Shown: positions 43,240-52,362, counted from the first letter of the stretch. The stretch is 64,000 nt of DNA from an uncultured Eubacterium sp. (GCA_910583925.1 CAJTZJ010000007.1:35369-99368); one strand, 5' to 3'. Notes: generated from the sequence alone by a model not told the origin. Program-made: numbers and translations.

Positions 43240-43854
43240 TTAGTTAATTTTGGCATCAGGATTTTCCTTAAGATAAGCAACCATCTGTGAATAAGACATT
43301 TTTGAAGTGTCGCCGCCTTCAATAATATCATCACTGCCTTCGCCTATCTTTGCACCCTTAACGATTGTTTTTGCAGAATCAAAAAGGAATTTGGAATCAT
43401 CCGCCTTTGAAAGATTTAAAATCTGTTCTGCAAGGCCCTTGATTGTTCCGTCTTCTGCAAGTTCTGCCCCTTCAAGATTAAGAAGTGCTTTAACAGCCTT
43501 TATGTTTTTTGCTTTTGCACCGATAAGAGCAGTTTCAACGGCCATATCCATTTTAAGCTGTTTCATTTCTGCCTTATGCTCATCCTCCTTAGTCTTGTTG
43601 GCGGTCTGCAAATCGGAAATCTGCTGTTTTAATGCTTCAACATCGCCTGTTGAATTCTTAAGCTCCGAAAGCTGTGTATTTCTTCCGGCAAGCTGACTAT
43701 TCAGCCCTGCAATTTCCGTTTTTGCGTTTTGAAGCTCTGTCTGAACTGAAGTAAGCTCGCCTTTTGCCTTGCCTATATCCTGACTGTTTTCATCAAGAAT
43801 TGCATCTACCTGTTCCTTACTCAATCCCATGTCTTCTAAAAATTTGCGTTTCAT
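43240..43854 (-). CDS. Capsid scaffold protein (Phage_GP20-like)
   Basis: The 204-residue protein starts KRKFLEDMGLSKEQVDAILDENSQDIGKAKGELTSVQTEL and is mostly coiled coil (about 25-110), with the C-terminal capsid-binding MSYSQMVAYLKENPDAKIN. These are GP20 scaffold hallmarks. It is followed by the capsid gene, and preceded by two tandem hairpins. Confidence 0.92.
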   Translation of the reverse strand: MKRKFLEDMGLSKEQVDAILDENSQDIGKAKGELTSVQTELQNAKTEIAGLNSQLAGRNTQLSELKNSTGDVEALKQQISDLQTANKTKEDEHKAEMKQLKMDMAVETALIGAKAKNIKAVKALLNLEGAELAEDGTIKGLAEQILNLSKADDSKFLFDSAKTIVKGAKIGEGSDDIIEGGDTSKMSYSQMVAYLKENPDAKIN

Positions 43855-43957
43855 ATTTCTTCATCCTTTCAGTTTGTTTTCGCTGTTTCTTTCAGCATCA
43901 GATTTTGAAGTCTGCGGCTTTTCTCGACATCCGCTCAGGTCAATTTTTATATGAAAA

Positions 43958-44046
43958 AAGCACCATGCAGGCGACTGCAAAGTGCTTAATCAACAATTAA
44001 ATTCGGGCATAAGAAAAGCACCCTGCATTCGCCTGCAAAGGTGCTT
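43958..44046 (-). terminator. Two tandem, related hairpins upstream of the scaffold gene
   Basis: Two near-identical hairpins (AAGCAC..TGCAG/CTGCA..GTGCTT, 43958-43987 and 44016-44046) are each followed on the minus strand by T-runs. They would damp transcription between the head-morphogenesis genes and scaffold/capsid. The 100 bp from 43855 hold no other recognisable site. Confidence 0.7.
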
Positions 44047-44218
44047 AATCTGTTTTATTCTGTTTCCACAAGGGTATATACTGAATCATTTTTTCCGGAG
44101 TATCAAAATTTTTATAACAATACTCCCGTTCAACATCATATTCCTCAGGTGTCATTCCATCTCTCCACCATGGACACTCTTTCAATGTCGGTGTCGCCCA
44201 TTCTTCTTTATTGTCCAA
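44045..44218 (-). CDS. Small phage protein (57 residues)
   Basis: A TTG-initiated frame encodes DNKEEWATPTLKECPWWRDGMTPEEYDVEREYCYKNFDTPEKMIQY and ends IPLWKQNKTD. The compact, Trp- and Asp-rich sequence and its location between head and scaffold genes suggest it is real. AAAGGA lies 10 bp before the TTG. Function unknown. Confidence 0.6.
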   Translation of the reverse strand: MDNKEEWATPTLKECPWWRDGMTPEEYDVEREYCYKNFDTPEKMIQYIPLWKQNKTD

Positions 44219-44253
44219 ACTCTACCAATCCTTTCGTATAATCTCTTATAACA

Positions 44254-44496
44254 TTAATCAAACAGTGTAATACTTTCAATCTCAGGTTCGGTAATACAAA
44301 TCAAACCACTATAATTTTCTCTCTTTATTGAAATATCTGCAATTTCTGGTTCATTATCAAACGGCGATGTAAAGTACATACATTTGCCTTCCACTGTTTT
44401 ACCATCAATTAACTTAACTCTGATTTTATGACCTCTACATTCTTCCATTTTTATTATTTTTTTTCTTGTTTCTTCCGATATTTGCACTATATTCAC
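44254..44496 (-). CDS. Small Sm-like-fold phage protein, possible toxin immunity protein
   Basis: The 80-residue protein is beta-rich (GHKIRVKLIDGKTVEGKCMYFTSPFDNEPEIADISIKRENY... EPEIESITLFD), like small Sm/LSm-barrel proteins in Clostridia prophages. Its start is 2 bp after the stop of the head protein carrying a C-terminal toxin domain. That position is typical of an immunity gene, but this is inference; a structural role is also possible. Confidence 0.75.
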   Translation of the reverse strand: MNIVQISEETRKKIIKMEECRGHKIRVKLIDGKTVEGKCMYFTSPFDNEPEIADISIKRENYSGLICITEPEIESITLFD

Positions 44497-44497
44497 C

Positions 44498-46012
44498 TCA
44501 CTTAATTGTTGGAACTATATGGGTACCATTTTTACTGTAATGTATCTTGAACACTGCTGTAGGATATTCTTTTCCGTCACGAAAAGATATAGCATAGCCT
44601 ATATTTTGTTTGTTTTGCGTGATAACCTCTGTATGTTTCCACCTACCATGATTATCTCTTTCCAATATTCCAGTGCCGGCATACTGATCAACAAGCATTT
44701 GCACATCTTCCATTGAAATATCAAGGTAGCTTTTGCCTTGTTGATAATTATTATGCCCTTTGATATGCTTCCCCTGCTTGCCAGTTTCAATATCAAGGAT
44801 GTAATCCTTTCTGATTTTGTCTTGTAAAATTCTGTCTTTATATTTTTGCTTGAGGACAGCATATTTATGGCTGTTATTATACTTTATATCAAGGAAATCT
44901 TCAAGGCTTTCAGGTGATAATTCCTTCAATACAGACTTATATTTTTCATACAGTTCTCTATCCTTATCTGATACAGCATCTGAAACATATTTCTTTTCCC
45001 ATTCCTTATAGCTCATATCGGCGGGAACATAATATGTTTTTCCGTTTTCATCTCTTGCAGCTCGCTCTCCGATTTCGCTGAAATCATCATCAAAATACGG
45101 AACAGTAACCGACCTGCACCAACAATGAAACGGCGGTGCTGTTCTGCCCGGCTCATATTCACTCATAGGAAAATGCTTGCCGTCCATTTCTCTGCATATA
45201 TCCGATGTTTTGTTATCAAGCGTTGCAATAATCTCAAATTCCTCAACATCAAGTTCTTTAAAGGCTTCCCGTTGTGCTTCGGAATGGAAATAGGCTTCCT
45301 CGGTCATAACAAGTCTGCCTGCCTGTGATTTTGAAACACCGAATTTATTTGATATAGTCTTGATTGCATCATCAGGTGCCTTGCCGAGCAGACAGTTTCG
45401 TGTAAGCTGTGTATGTAATTCATCAACAAGCTGTGCTTTCTGCTGCCATATTCTATCCGAAAAGTTCCTGCCGTCTGCCGCCCATGGCTTGGCAATTATT
45501 TTATTCAGCTTTCGTTCGTCTATCTGCCCTATTTCAAAGCCGATATTAAAGCCTTTTTGCATTTCGAATATACTATGATAATATGTATCAGAATAAACCT
45601 TCCTTGCCATTTTATCAATATAATCAAGCTCATTTCCGAAAGCCTTTTCCGCCGCCTGCTGCACTCTTATTTTCAAAGCTTCAAGCCTACTGATATGAAA
45701 CTTAGCAGAAGCATTTTCAAGTTCTTTCATCCATTGCTGATTTATTGCATTTTCTTTGCCGTATTTAATGTATTCGTTGACATCCCAATGAAACTCTTTC
45801 AGTTCATTTGCAGACAGCAGTTTTCTTGCATCCTGCATGGAAACAGAATTATTTTTTGCAAGCCTGCCGTACCAAGCTTCTATTTCCTTTTGAATTTCCC
45901 TTTGTGCCTGCTCAAATGCAGGCTCTATTCTTTTATAGGTTGCTATTCCATAGACATTAGAAGCGTTTTCGAGTTCTTCAAATCGTTTTTTCCAATATTC
46001 TGATGATTTCAT
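44498..46012 (-). CDS. SPP1 gp7-like head morphogenesis protein with C-terminal polymorphic toxin 50 domain
   Basis: The 504-residue protein has an SPP1 gp7/Mu F-type domain (about 150-320), ending in LDNKTSDICREMDGKHFPM, GRTAPPFHCWCRS. A helical linker follows. The last ~98 residues (407-504) match the Ntox50 toxin: TGKQGKHIKGHNNYQQGKS, QYAGTGILER, and the end IHYSKNGTHIVP. A gp7-like protein goes into the capsid, so the toxin may be carried with phage DNA. Its start overlaps the portal stop. Confidence 0.88.
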   Translation of the reverse strand: MKSSEYWKKRFEELENASNVYGIATYKRIEPAFEQAQREIQKEIEAWYGRLAKNNSVSMQDARKLLSANELKEFHWDVNEYIKYGKENAINQQWMKELENASAKFHISRLEALKIRVQQAAEKAFGNELDYIDKMARKVYSDTYYHSIFEMQKGFNIGFEIGQIDERKLNKIIAKPWAADGRNFSDRIWQQKAQLVDELHTQLTRNCLLGKAPDDAIKTISNKFGVSKSQAGRLVMTEEAYFHSEAQREAFKELDVEEFEIIATLDNKTSDICREMDGKHFPMSEYEPGRTAPPFHCWCRSVTVPYFDDDFSEIGERAARDENGKTYYVPADMSYKEWEKKYVSDAVSDKDRELYEKYKSVLKELSPESLEDFLDIKYNNSHKYAVLKQKYKDRILQDKIRKDYILDIETGKQGKHIKGHNNYQQGKSYLDISMEDVQMLVDQYAGTGILERDNHGRWKHTEVITQNKQNIGYAISFRDGKEYPTAVFKIHYSKNGTHIVPTIK

Positions 46013-47502
46013 TATTCATCACCATCATTCGTTTCATCATCAGAACTTGCTTTTGTATCAAAAGGAAAACTATACTGTTCCATATTCTTTTGTTTCTGCT
46101 TTTCAAGTCTTTCAAGCTCAAGTACAGGATCATCAATCCACGGATGATTTGCAATAATTGTTTCATCCGAAATCATACCAATGGACTTAGCACAATTCTC
46201 AATAACGGTGCTTTCATTAATCAGCATATCTCTATTGAAAATAAACTCAACCTGCTCATTTTCAAAATCGCCGTAGCCCATATTGTAAAGGTGCATATTG
46301 ATAAACCATAAAAGTTCTTCAAAGGAAGCCTGCAACTGCGTTTCAATGCCGTTTGCATCCAAATCAATATCAGAATACATACTTTGAATATTCATTTCAT
46401 TCGGATTGCCTGAAAGCCTGTCATCCTTTGCATCATAGCCCATTGCATTTTCAATAAGCGCTTTTTTGAAAATTTCCAAAATTGCCATATAGTTTTCTGC
46501 ATTTACAGCTATTTCAAGGGTTTCAACTCCGCCTTTTGAATCTCCGTCGCATCTTACTTTGACTGCTCCATAAGTTGCGAGGTTTTTTCTGAACTCTCCT
46601 AAATCTGTTCCCTCATAATTTTTCAAAACAAGAATGGTATTTCTTACATCCTCCTCCATACAGTTTTGGAAATTGGATTCAATCGTATTTATGCCATCCT
46701 GTAAGGACTTAACCATTTTAATAAGCGGTATTTCTTCACTGTTATATTTAAACGGAATAAGAGGGATTTTAGACCAATTATAACCTTGTTCGGTTTCTTT
46801 ATTGCTTATAATGAAATAATCCGAATGATAAGGCTCAACAGGTGTCAATGTGCTTCCGTTCAGTTCAAAATAACTTATGCCTGCTTCATCAAACACATCT
46901 ACTCTTTCAATGATTTTTCCTTCATTTTTTCCCTCATAAGAAACCACATTATACAAATGAATTGCGCCATCTAAAACGGTATGCTCTGCATCAGACCACA
47001 ACGGAATAAGCTCATATGGCTTAATGCGCTTAAAAGCAAACTTGCCTTGTTCATCATAACAAGCAAAGAGCCACGCAATACCGTTATTGAGGAAATCCTT
47101 TCCGATTTCGTTCAGAAGCCTATTAAATTTCCTATTAAAAAACATTGATGTAAGCAGCTTAACATACATTTCATTGCCACAATGAATTGAAAACGGTTGG
47201 CCAAGCAGATAATTGTTTTTCTGAACAACCATTGTTTTGTATTTATTATCCACAATTCTGTTGTTCGGCAGATTATCAACCTTTTCAAGTTCTCCGTCTG
47301 CACCGATAACCGTTCTTTCCCGAAGCAAAATATCGTGCTTACCCTTGAAATATCTTTCGCCTATGAGCATATCTGCTCTTTTCTGTGAACTTTTAAAATT
47401 GTTGATTTCCTTAACAATAAACTGTGCATCTGTTAATCTATTTTCCGCACCTTGCTTGATAATATGATTTAACTTTGATGATAAATCTGAAAAGTTAAAC
47501 AC
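46012..47502 (-). CDS. Portal protein, SPP1 gp6-like
   Basis: The 496-residue protein has LIGERYFKGKHDILLRE and NRIVDNKYKTMVVQKNNYLLGQPF near the N-terminus and the helical stem EDVRNTILVLKNYEGTDLGEFRKNLATYGAVKV, the SPP1-type portal signature. A Glu/Asp-rich C-terminus follows. It forms the ring through which DNA enters. A hairpin separates it from terL. Confidence 0.93.
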   Translation of the reverse strand: MFNFSDLSSKLNHIIKQGAENRLTDAQFIVKEINNFKSSQKRADMLIGERYFKGKHDILLRERTVIGADGELEKVDNLPNNRIVDNKYKTMVVQKNNYLLGQPFSIHCGNEMYVKLLTSMFFNRKFNRLLNEIGKDFLNNGIAWLFACYDEQGKFAFKRIKPYELIPLWSDAEHTVLDGAIHLYNVVSYEGKNEGKIIERVDVFDEAGISYFELNGSTLTPVEPYHSDYFIISNKETEQGYNWSKIPLIPFKYNSEEIPLIKMVKSLQDGINTIESNFQNCMEEDVRNTILVLKNYEGTDLGEFRKNLATYGAVKVRCDGDSKGGVETLEIAVNAENYMAILEIFKKALIENAMGYDAKDDRLSGNPNEMNIQSMYSDIDLDANGIETQLQASFEELLWFINMHLYNMGYGDFENEQVEFIFNRDMLINESTVIENCAKSIGMISDETIIANHPWIDDPVLELERLEKQKQKNMEQYSFPFDTKASSDDETNDGDE

Positions 47503-47530
47503 ACTGTTATCCTCCTTTCTGCAAAAGAAA

Positions 47531-47555
47531 AAGAACTACTCTTTCGGTAGTTCTT
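47531..47555 (-). terminator. Hairpin between terL and portal genes
   Basis: The stem AAGAACTAC / GTAGTTCTT with a 7-nt loop is followed on the minus strand by TTTCTTTTGC. It lies 4 bp after the terL stop and would let terminase and structural genes be expressed at different levels. Confidence 0.7.
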
Positions 47556-47558
47556 GAA

Positions 47559-48992
47559 TTATTTAAAACTAAATGTTTCGCCTTGATTGAGTTTCTCTGC
47601 AACACCGGTCGTAGCATCAGGGGCATCATCGTGCTTGTTTTTGCCCTCTTTCTGATATTTTAACATAGCATCGTAATATTCGGGGAATCTGTCTTTCCAA
47701 TTTGACGGAAAATAGATATGATTCATAACCCAAGTGCTATTTGAAAGTATCCTTGCTTCCTTGTTTTTGGACTGAAAGAACGAACGAATATAGCAATGAT
47801 TTGAACGAAAATTCATTTTAAGTTCATTTTCCACATTCCTTGCAAATCCTCTGCCGCCGTTGTTACTTTCAATATCAGCAACATTTACCTTATCATCATA
47901 AAGCATTTTAGCAACTGCAGGCTCTGTAATCTCCATACCGTCTTTAGTATATAAAACATTCAGTACATAAGCCTCTTTGTTGTAAACACCGTAATTTATG
48001 CTGCACAGGTAGTCACTGCCGGTATCAGCCGTATCTGTGTAGTTTTTAACAGCGGTAAATAAAGAATTGCCGTTACTATCAACAGGTAGCTTATCATAGG
48101 TTTTAAAGCTACTGTAAAGCCTGCCCTTTATATCAATCGGCTCCTGCTGATAGTTTGCAGAAGCAATATCAATGCCCATAGCTTTAATTTTATTTTCATA
48201 AAACCTTTCGGAAAGAATTTCAGAACAAAGCATAGAACTGTCATCCTGCTTTGCTTTATAAGATATATGCCTTACCCTTGAGCCTGCTGCTTCAAAATGC
48301 TCTAATGCTCTGCCTGCAAGGTCAAGACTGTGCCACCTTGTCATTACAATAATAATTTTTGCTTTTTCTTCAAGTCTGGAAAGCATTGTATCCGTAAACC
48401 AGGACCAGTGCTTTTCAAGCACATCTGCATTGTTCGCTTCCATAGAGGATTTGATTAAGTCATCTATAATCATTATGGAAGCACCAAAACCGGTTGCCGT
48501 TCCTGTCGGCGAGGTTGCAAGATAATTGTTATACCCATTTTCCAAGGACCACATATTCATTGCCCCATCGCCCCTTTTGATGTTCACATCAGGGAATATA
48601 TCGGAATAAATAATCCTATCATTATCCGCCTTTTCTTCAGCAATGGTGTTTCTTACATTCTTTGAAAAATTTGTTGAAAGCGTTTCATTATATGATCCTG
48701 TCATAATCTTTTCAGATTGATTATTCCCAAGCACCCACTCAACAAAGCAGCCTATTGTTCTTGACTTGCCGTGACGAGGCGGCATATTTACAATAAAGAC
48801 CTCCTCATCAGAACAATAAAATTCCTGAAGCTGATTGCAGAAATCAACAAGAAATAAGCGGTCTGTTTTATAAAAATCAGGTGCTTTTACATGGCAATAA
48901 GCAAAGAAAGATTTTCTTGCATTGCGTATTTTCTGTTCATTCTGCAAAGTAAGCAGTTCTTCAAGAGCTTTTAGTTCGTCTGCCTTATTCAT
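47559..48992 (-). CDS. terL: Terminase large subunit
   Basis: The 477-residue protein has an ATPase with Walker A in NMPPRHGKSRT and Walker B in IMIIDDLIK. The C-terminal RNase-H-like nuclease has Asp in NYTDTADTGSDY and ESNNGGRGFA, with the last acidic pair in KHDDAPDATTG. It packs DNA at the portal. It overlaps terS by 8 nt. Confidence 0.95.
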   Translation of the reverse strand: MNKADELKALEELLTLQNEQKIRNARKSFFAYCHVKAPDFYKTDRLFLVDFCNQLQEFYCSDEEVFIVNMPPRHGKSRTIGCFVEWVLGNNQSEKIMTGSYNETLSTNFSKNVRNTIAEEKADNDRIIYSDIFPDVNIKRGDGAMNMWSLENGYNNYLATSPTGTATGFGASIMIIDDLIKSSMEANNADVLEKHWSWFTDTMLSRLEEKAKIIIVMTRWHSLDLAGRALEHFEAAGSRVRHISYKAKQDDSSMLCSEILSERFYENKIKAMGIDIASANYQQEPIDIKGRLYSSFKTYDKLPVDSNGNSLFTAVKNYTDTADTGSDYLCSINYGVYNKEAYVLNVLYTKDGMEITEPAVAKMLYDDKVNVADIESNNGGRGFARNVENELKMNFRSNHCYIRSFFQSKNKEARILSNSTWVMNHIYFPSNWKDRFPEYYDAMLKYQKEGKNKHDDAPDATTGVAEKLNQGETFSFK

Positions 48993-49506
48993 CTTTGATG
49001 CCTAATTTGCCTTTCAGGCTTGCAATGCGTTCATCCAAAGCTTCATCACTCATAGAAGAAACAACGGAATTGATATTGCCATCAACCGTAACATCCTTTT
49101 TATCTCTCCATTCCTCAGGTTTGCGATTTTTAAGCCAAAAGATTTGGGCGGTTGTGTCCGGTGGAATATAAATTTCTTCATCAGCGTATTCAATGTGTTC
49201 TTTTTCTGATACTCGTTTTCCACAATCGTATTGCACTTCCCTAACCTTGATAGGTTTCTTAACAGTTTTGCTTATCCCTAATGCTTTTCGCAATAACGCA
49301 TTTTCAACCTGTGTATCAACAATCTCTTTATTTATTTTTAGGGTGTCCGAAATGTCCGAATACTTACTTTTCCAATCGTTTAATGTACTGCGTGATATTC
49401 CCATATTGCAAGCAATCTGTTCATCGGTTAAACCATTCCTTGCCCATCCCTCAAGCTGAAGTAAGCCTTCAGCAGTTAACCAGTATTCATATTTCCCTTT
49501 TGCCAT
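48985..49506 (-). CDS. terS: Terminase small subunit
   Basis: The 173-residue protein has an N-terminal helix-turn-helix (LTDEQIACNMGISRSTLNDWKSKY), an oligomerisation helix, and a C-terminal DTTAQIFWLKNRKPEEWRDKKDV segment that contacts TerL. It recognises the packaging site. The gap from 49507 to 49692 holds two hairpins and no gene. Confidence 0.9.
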   Translation of the reverse strand: MAKGKYEYWLTAEGLLQLEGWARNGLTDEQIACNMGISRSTLNDWKSKYSDISDTLKINKEIVDTQVENALLRKALGISKTVKKPIKVREVQYDCGKRVSEKEHIEYADEEIYIPPDTTAQIFWLKNRKPEEWRDKKDVTVDGNINSVVSSMSDEALDERIASLKGKLGIKDE

Positions 49507-49621
49507 AAGGCTTACTCCTTTTATTCATTATAACAATTATTTTCACTTTTAAATAGCAATAGAATTAATAGTTTCTGTTTAACTAATACTTTTATTTTCA
49601 TAAAAAGCACAAAAAAACCAG

Positions 49622-49640
49622 CCACGCGTCCAACGCGTGG
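49622..49640. repeat. GC-rich palindrome CCACGCG..CGCGTGG
   Basis: A 7-bp perfect stem with a 5-nt loop, unusually GC-rich here. It could be a terminator or a packaging-related site just upstream of terS. Confidence 0.5.
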
Positions 49641-49658
49641 TTTTGGCATACAAAAAAA

Positions 49659-49681
49659 GGAAACTCAATTATAGAGTTTCC
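49659..49681 (-). terminator. Terminator of the ATPase/DUF4325/membrane module
   Basis: The stem GGAAACTC / GAGTTTCC with a 7-nt loop is followed by TTTTTTTG on the minus strand, 12 bp past the module's last stop. Confidence 0.8.
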
Positions 49682-49692
49682 TAAACTAATCA

Positions 49693-50157
49693 TCATTTTT
49701 TTGATTTATAAATTTTATTTCCTTTATACTTATTAAGCATAATATCATATATATCAACAAGTTTATCTTGAATCGTCTTAAAAAAATCTGTTTGTTCTTC
49801 TCCTGCAATAACTTTATCTCCAGAATTAACAATATAATCTTCTAAATCTTGCAAGGAATTTTTTAATTTATTAAAAAACTTTTTGTCGGTATATAGAAAG
49901 TACAAAGCATTATGTCTCATTTCATTAAGTACATCAATAAATTCATCAGTATCTACTAATTTTGAATTTATATCAAAACGAATTTTTGTTCGTGTAATAG
50001 GTATCTTTTTTAAAAGAAAATCTTTAAAAAGAGAATCAAAATATTCCGACTCCAATGATATATTTTTTAATTTTCTATTTTCAAAAATTTCGTAAATACC
50101 AATAACACTACTAACAATAAACGAAACAATAGATAGTACCAGTGCAGCTATTTCCAT
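49693..50157 (-). CDS. Small membrane-anchored protein of the ATPase/DUF4325 module
   Basis: The 154-residue protein has one N-terminal transmembrane helix (IAALVLSIVSFIVSSVIGIYEIF) with the rest helical, charged and predicted cytoplasmic. No enzyme motif is seen. It is 7 bp after the DUF4325 gene and ends at the module's terminator. By position it could be the effector; this is inference. It is markedly AT-rich. Confidence 0.75.
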   Translation of the reverse strand: MEIAALVLSIVSFIVSSVIGIYEIFENRKLKNISLESEYFDSLFKDFLLKKIPITRTKIRFDINSKLVDTDEFIDVLNEMRHNALYFLYTDKKFFNKLKNSLQDLEDYIVNSGDKVIAGEEQTDFFKTIQDKLVDIYDIMLNKYKGNKIYKSKK

Positions 50158-50164
50158 GTAACCC

Positions 50165-50464
50165 TCACATTAAATTATTTACTATAGAGTCAATGAGACT
50201 TTGATTTATTGATTTAACAATGACTTGATTCCCTATTAAGTTATACCCAAATCTTTCCTTAAATTTTTCAAAGAATCCCTGAGTAAAAGAAGATGCAGCT
50301 CTAATTATTTGATCTGGAAATTCAATTGTTATAGGAACATTTTGAAAATCAATATCATCGCCAATTTGATCATTAAAAACTGATTGTCCAAAATCATAAC
50401 CAGCTAATCTAGTTATCATACTGTTAAATTCTAATTTAAAATAATTGTTATCCATCACTTTCAT
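50165..50464 (-). CDS. DUF4325 STAS-like protein
   Basis: The 99-residue protein matches STAS-like DUF4325: ITRLAGYDFGQSVFNDQIGDDIDF, then VPITIEFPDQIIRAASSFTQGFFEKFKERFG. STAS-like proteins bind or signal to partner ATPases, as SpoIIAA does with SpoIIAB. Its start overlaps the ATPase stop by 17 nt (or 8 nt if the ATG at 50455 is used), which shows translational coupling. Confidence 0.88.
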   Translation of the reverse strand: MKVMDNNYFKLEFNSMITRLAGYDFGQSVFNDQIGDDIDFQNVPITIEFPDQIIRAASSFTQGFFEKFKERFGYNLIGNQVIVKSINQSLIDSIVNNLM

Positions 50465-51614
50465 TCACTTTCATTATAAAATTCAGATTATAAGCGGTTC
50501 CTGGCATATAAAAATTACTTCTTTCGAGCAATCCATAATATGGTCTATGATTAAAATAATCATTTTCAGAATTAAAACCAATCCAATCTCCATCATACTC
50601 TAAATAATTCTTATCAAATACAATTAGTCTGTCTCCGGTCAAAACATAGCATGAATGATCATCAGCTCTATCTTCAATAGACTTTATAAGCTTGGTTAAG
50701 CCTGTTCCACCTGTAGAACGATTATCTCCCCTGCTTGATACTTTATTTTGAAAAACAGATATATTAAAAAAATCTTTTCTATCATAAGAATCGTCAAAAA
50801 ATCCAGAATGATTATCAAATGCTTCTTGAACTTTTACATACTTTTCAGAAAACTCTTCAGACATCGCAAATGAAGTTATAGACCGATCTAATTCATCACC
50901 TAAAAGTAACTCTGAAAAATTCAAAATAGCTATATTAATTCCACAAACAGCTTCACCTTTTTCATTAATATAATTAGGTGCTATATCAAAATCTACAAGG
51001 CAGTCGGACTTTGAATGTTCAATTGCATTTCCAATCAATTCAATAATTACTTCAGATATATCTTCCCTACAATCATAATTAATATTAAAATAATTCTGAA
51101 AATATGCTAAATCATCATAAAGTTTACACAGTTTATCTGTATTAAAACATTCTTCATATTTTAGCACTCTTCTAAAATGATATTGATAATAATCATCTTT
51201 GAATTTTTCTAAAAATTTTATATTTTTTTCTAAAACCCTTTTTTTAGGATTTGCCAATATTAACAAAGGAGACGAAAGGATTCCTTCAGTTAAAATTATT
51301 TTTTCAATATTTAATACAATTTCAACCTTGTGATTATATTGTGTAATGAGTGATTTTATTATACATTCTAAAATAACAAAAGATAATTTATCTAATAACT
51401 TTATGTGTTTGAAATCAAAAACAACTGTTAACTTTGTATTCTTATATCGCCCATTAATATAACTGACATACGATGCTATATTTTTTACTGTAGAATTATT
51501 TAATTCATCATCATAAATATTGACAAAAATACATCCATTTAATACATTAATATTTTTTAATCTTTTAGAAAATGACTTAGAATTATATTTGAAAATTAGT
51601 TCTTCGTTTTTCAT
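50448..51614 (-). CDS. GHKL (histidine-kinase-like) ATPase
   Basis: The 388-residue protein has an N-terminal half of STAS/helical character (about 1-160). The GHKL ATPase fold follows, with the N-box in ISEVIIELIGNAIEHSKSD and a C-terminal G-box STGGTGLTKLIKSI. There is no transmembrane helix and no phospho-His domain, so it is not an ordinary sensor kinase. It is first in a three-gene unit with DUF4325 and a membrane protein, so a partner-switch or defence-type signal is plausible. Confidence 0.88.
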   Translation of the reverse strand: MKNEELIFKYNSKSFSKRLKNINVLNGCIFVNIYDDELNNSTVKNIASYVSYINGRYKNTKLTVVFDFKHIKLLDKLSFVILECIIKSLITQYNHKVEIVLNIEKIILTEGILSSPLLILANPKKRVLEKNIKFLEKFKDDYYQYHFRRVLKYEECFNTDKLCKLYDDLAYFQNYFNINYDCREDISEVIIELIGNAIEHSKSDCLVDFDIAPNYINEKGEAVCGINIAILNFSELLLGDELDRSITSFAMSEEFSEKYVKVQEAFDNHSGFFDDSYDRKDFFNISVFQNKVSSRGDNRSTGGTGLTKLIKSIEDRADDHSCYVLTGDRLIVFDKNYLEYDGDWIGFNSENDYFNHRPYYGLLERSNFYMPGTAYNLNFIMKVNESDG

Positions 51615-51972
51615 GTTTTTCTCTTTCTTATCAATATATTAATTAAAATTATAACATATACTAAAAAAGAAATCAATAAAATCAAGAATCGCTTTAAACT
51701 TATATATTATATATAACATTCATTCATGTCAAATAAAACATTATTTTATTAATCTATAGTCCAATTATATTCTCTTCTTATATTGTATGTATACAACATA
51801 AGTTCTATATTTATTATATCAAATTAACAACAACATTAATTAGTAAATCAAAGCAGTAAGTATATCTCAACTCACTGCTCTTTCAGAAAATTATTTAACA
51901 AGTATAGTATATTATATATTTTTTATATACTCAATAGGAAAAAAGTCCTTTTGGGTAACATTTGTCCTGACT
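51615..51972. other. AT-rich gap upstream of the ATPase module
   Basis: This 358-bp stretch is extremely AT-rich and has no ORF. It must hold the promoter of the ATPase module; no clear -35/-10 pair was chosen. A weak hairpin AGCAGTAAG..CTCACTGCT lies at about 51860-51888. Confidence 0.4.
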
Positions 51973-52362
51973 TTATACACACTTCTTTTTCAAGTAATCA
52001 TGCAATATGTTTTTTAAATGTTTAGCTGAATAATGTAAATCTCTACTCATTTGTGCATACTTTTCTTTATTAATAAACCGTCTTATTGCTATTGCTTTAA
52101 TTAATTCATCCTCTATGCCATATATAAAATTATCAAGTTGCTGTTTCTCATCAATTAACCTTTGAAATTCTGCCTTGACATAAGGATCTATATTCATTTT
52201 CTGAATAGCGGCATTAGCTGTTGGGTCTGATATTGTACCACTTTGCACATTAGGTTTTGCTGTATCAACAGAAATAGAGGGTATTGCATATGTTCTTTTA
52301 TAAAGTTCAATTTGTGCTTCAACTATAATATACATCTGTAGCCTTTCATATGTCATTTCCAT
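51973..52362 (-). CDS. Phage late-gene transcription regulator (ArpU/DUF1492-like)
   Basis: The 129-residue helical protein has a C-terminal sigma-70 region-4-like part: IYGIEDELIKAIAIRRFINKEKYAQMSRDLHYSAKHLKNILHDYLKKK. Such ArpU/RinA-like proteins, last in the early operon, activate late genes. It precedes terminase apart from the inserted ATPase module. It overlaps the previous gene by 10 nt. Confidence 0.78.
   Translation of the reverse strand: MEMTYERLQMYIIVEAQIELYKRTYAIPSISVDTAKPNVQSGTISDPTANAAIQKMNIDPYVKAEFQRLIDEKQQLDNFIYGIEDELIKAIAIRRFINKEKYAQMSRDLHYSAKHLKNILHDYLKKKCV

Noticed and set aside
49622..49640. cos or pac packaging site
   Set aside because: A GC-rich palindrome near terS is suggestive, but it is 100 bp outside terS and nothing else supports it; recorded only as a repeat.
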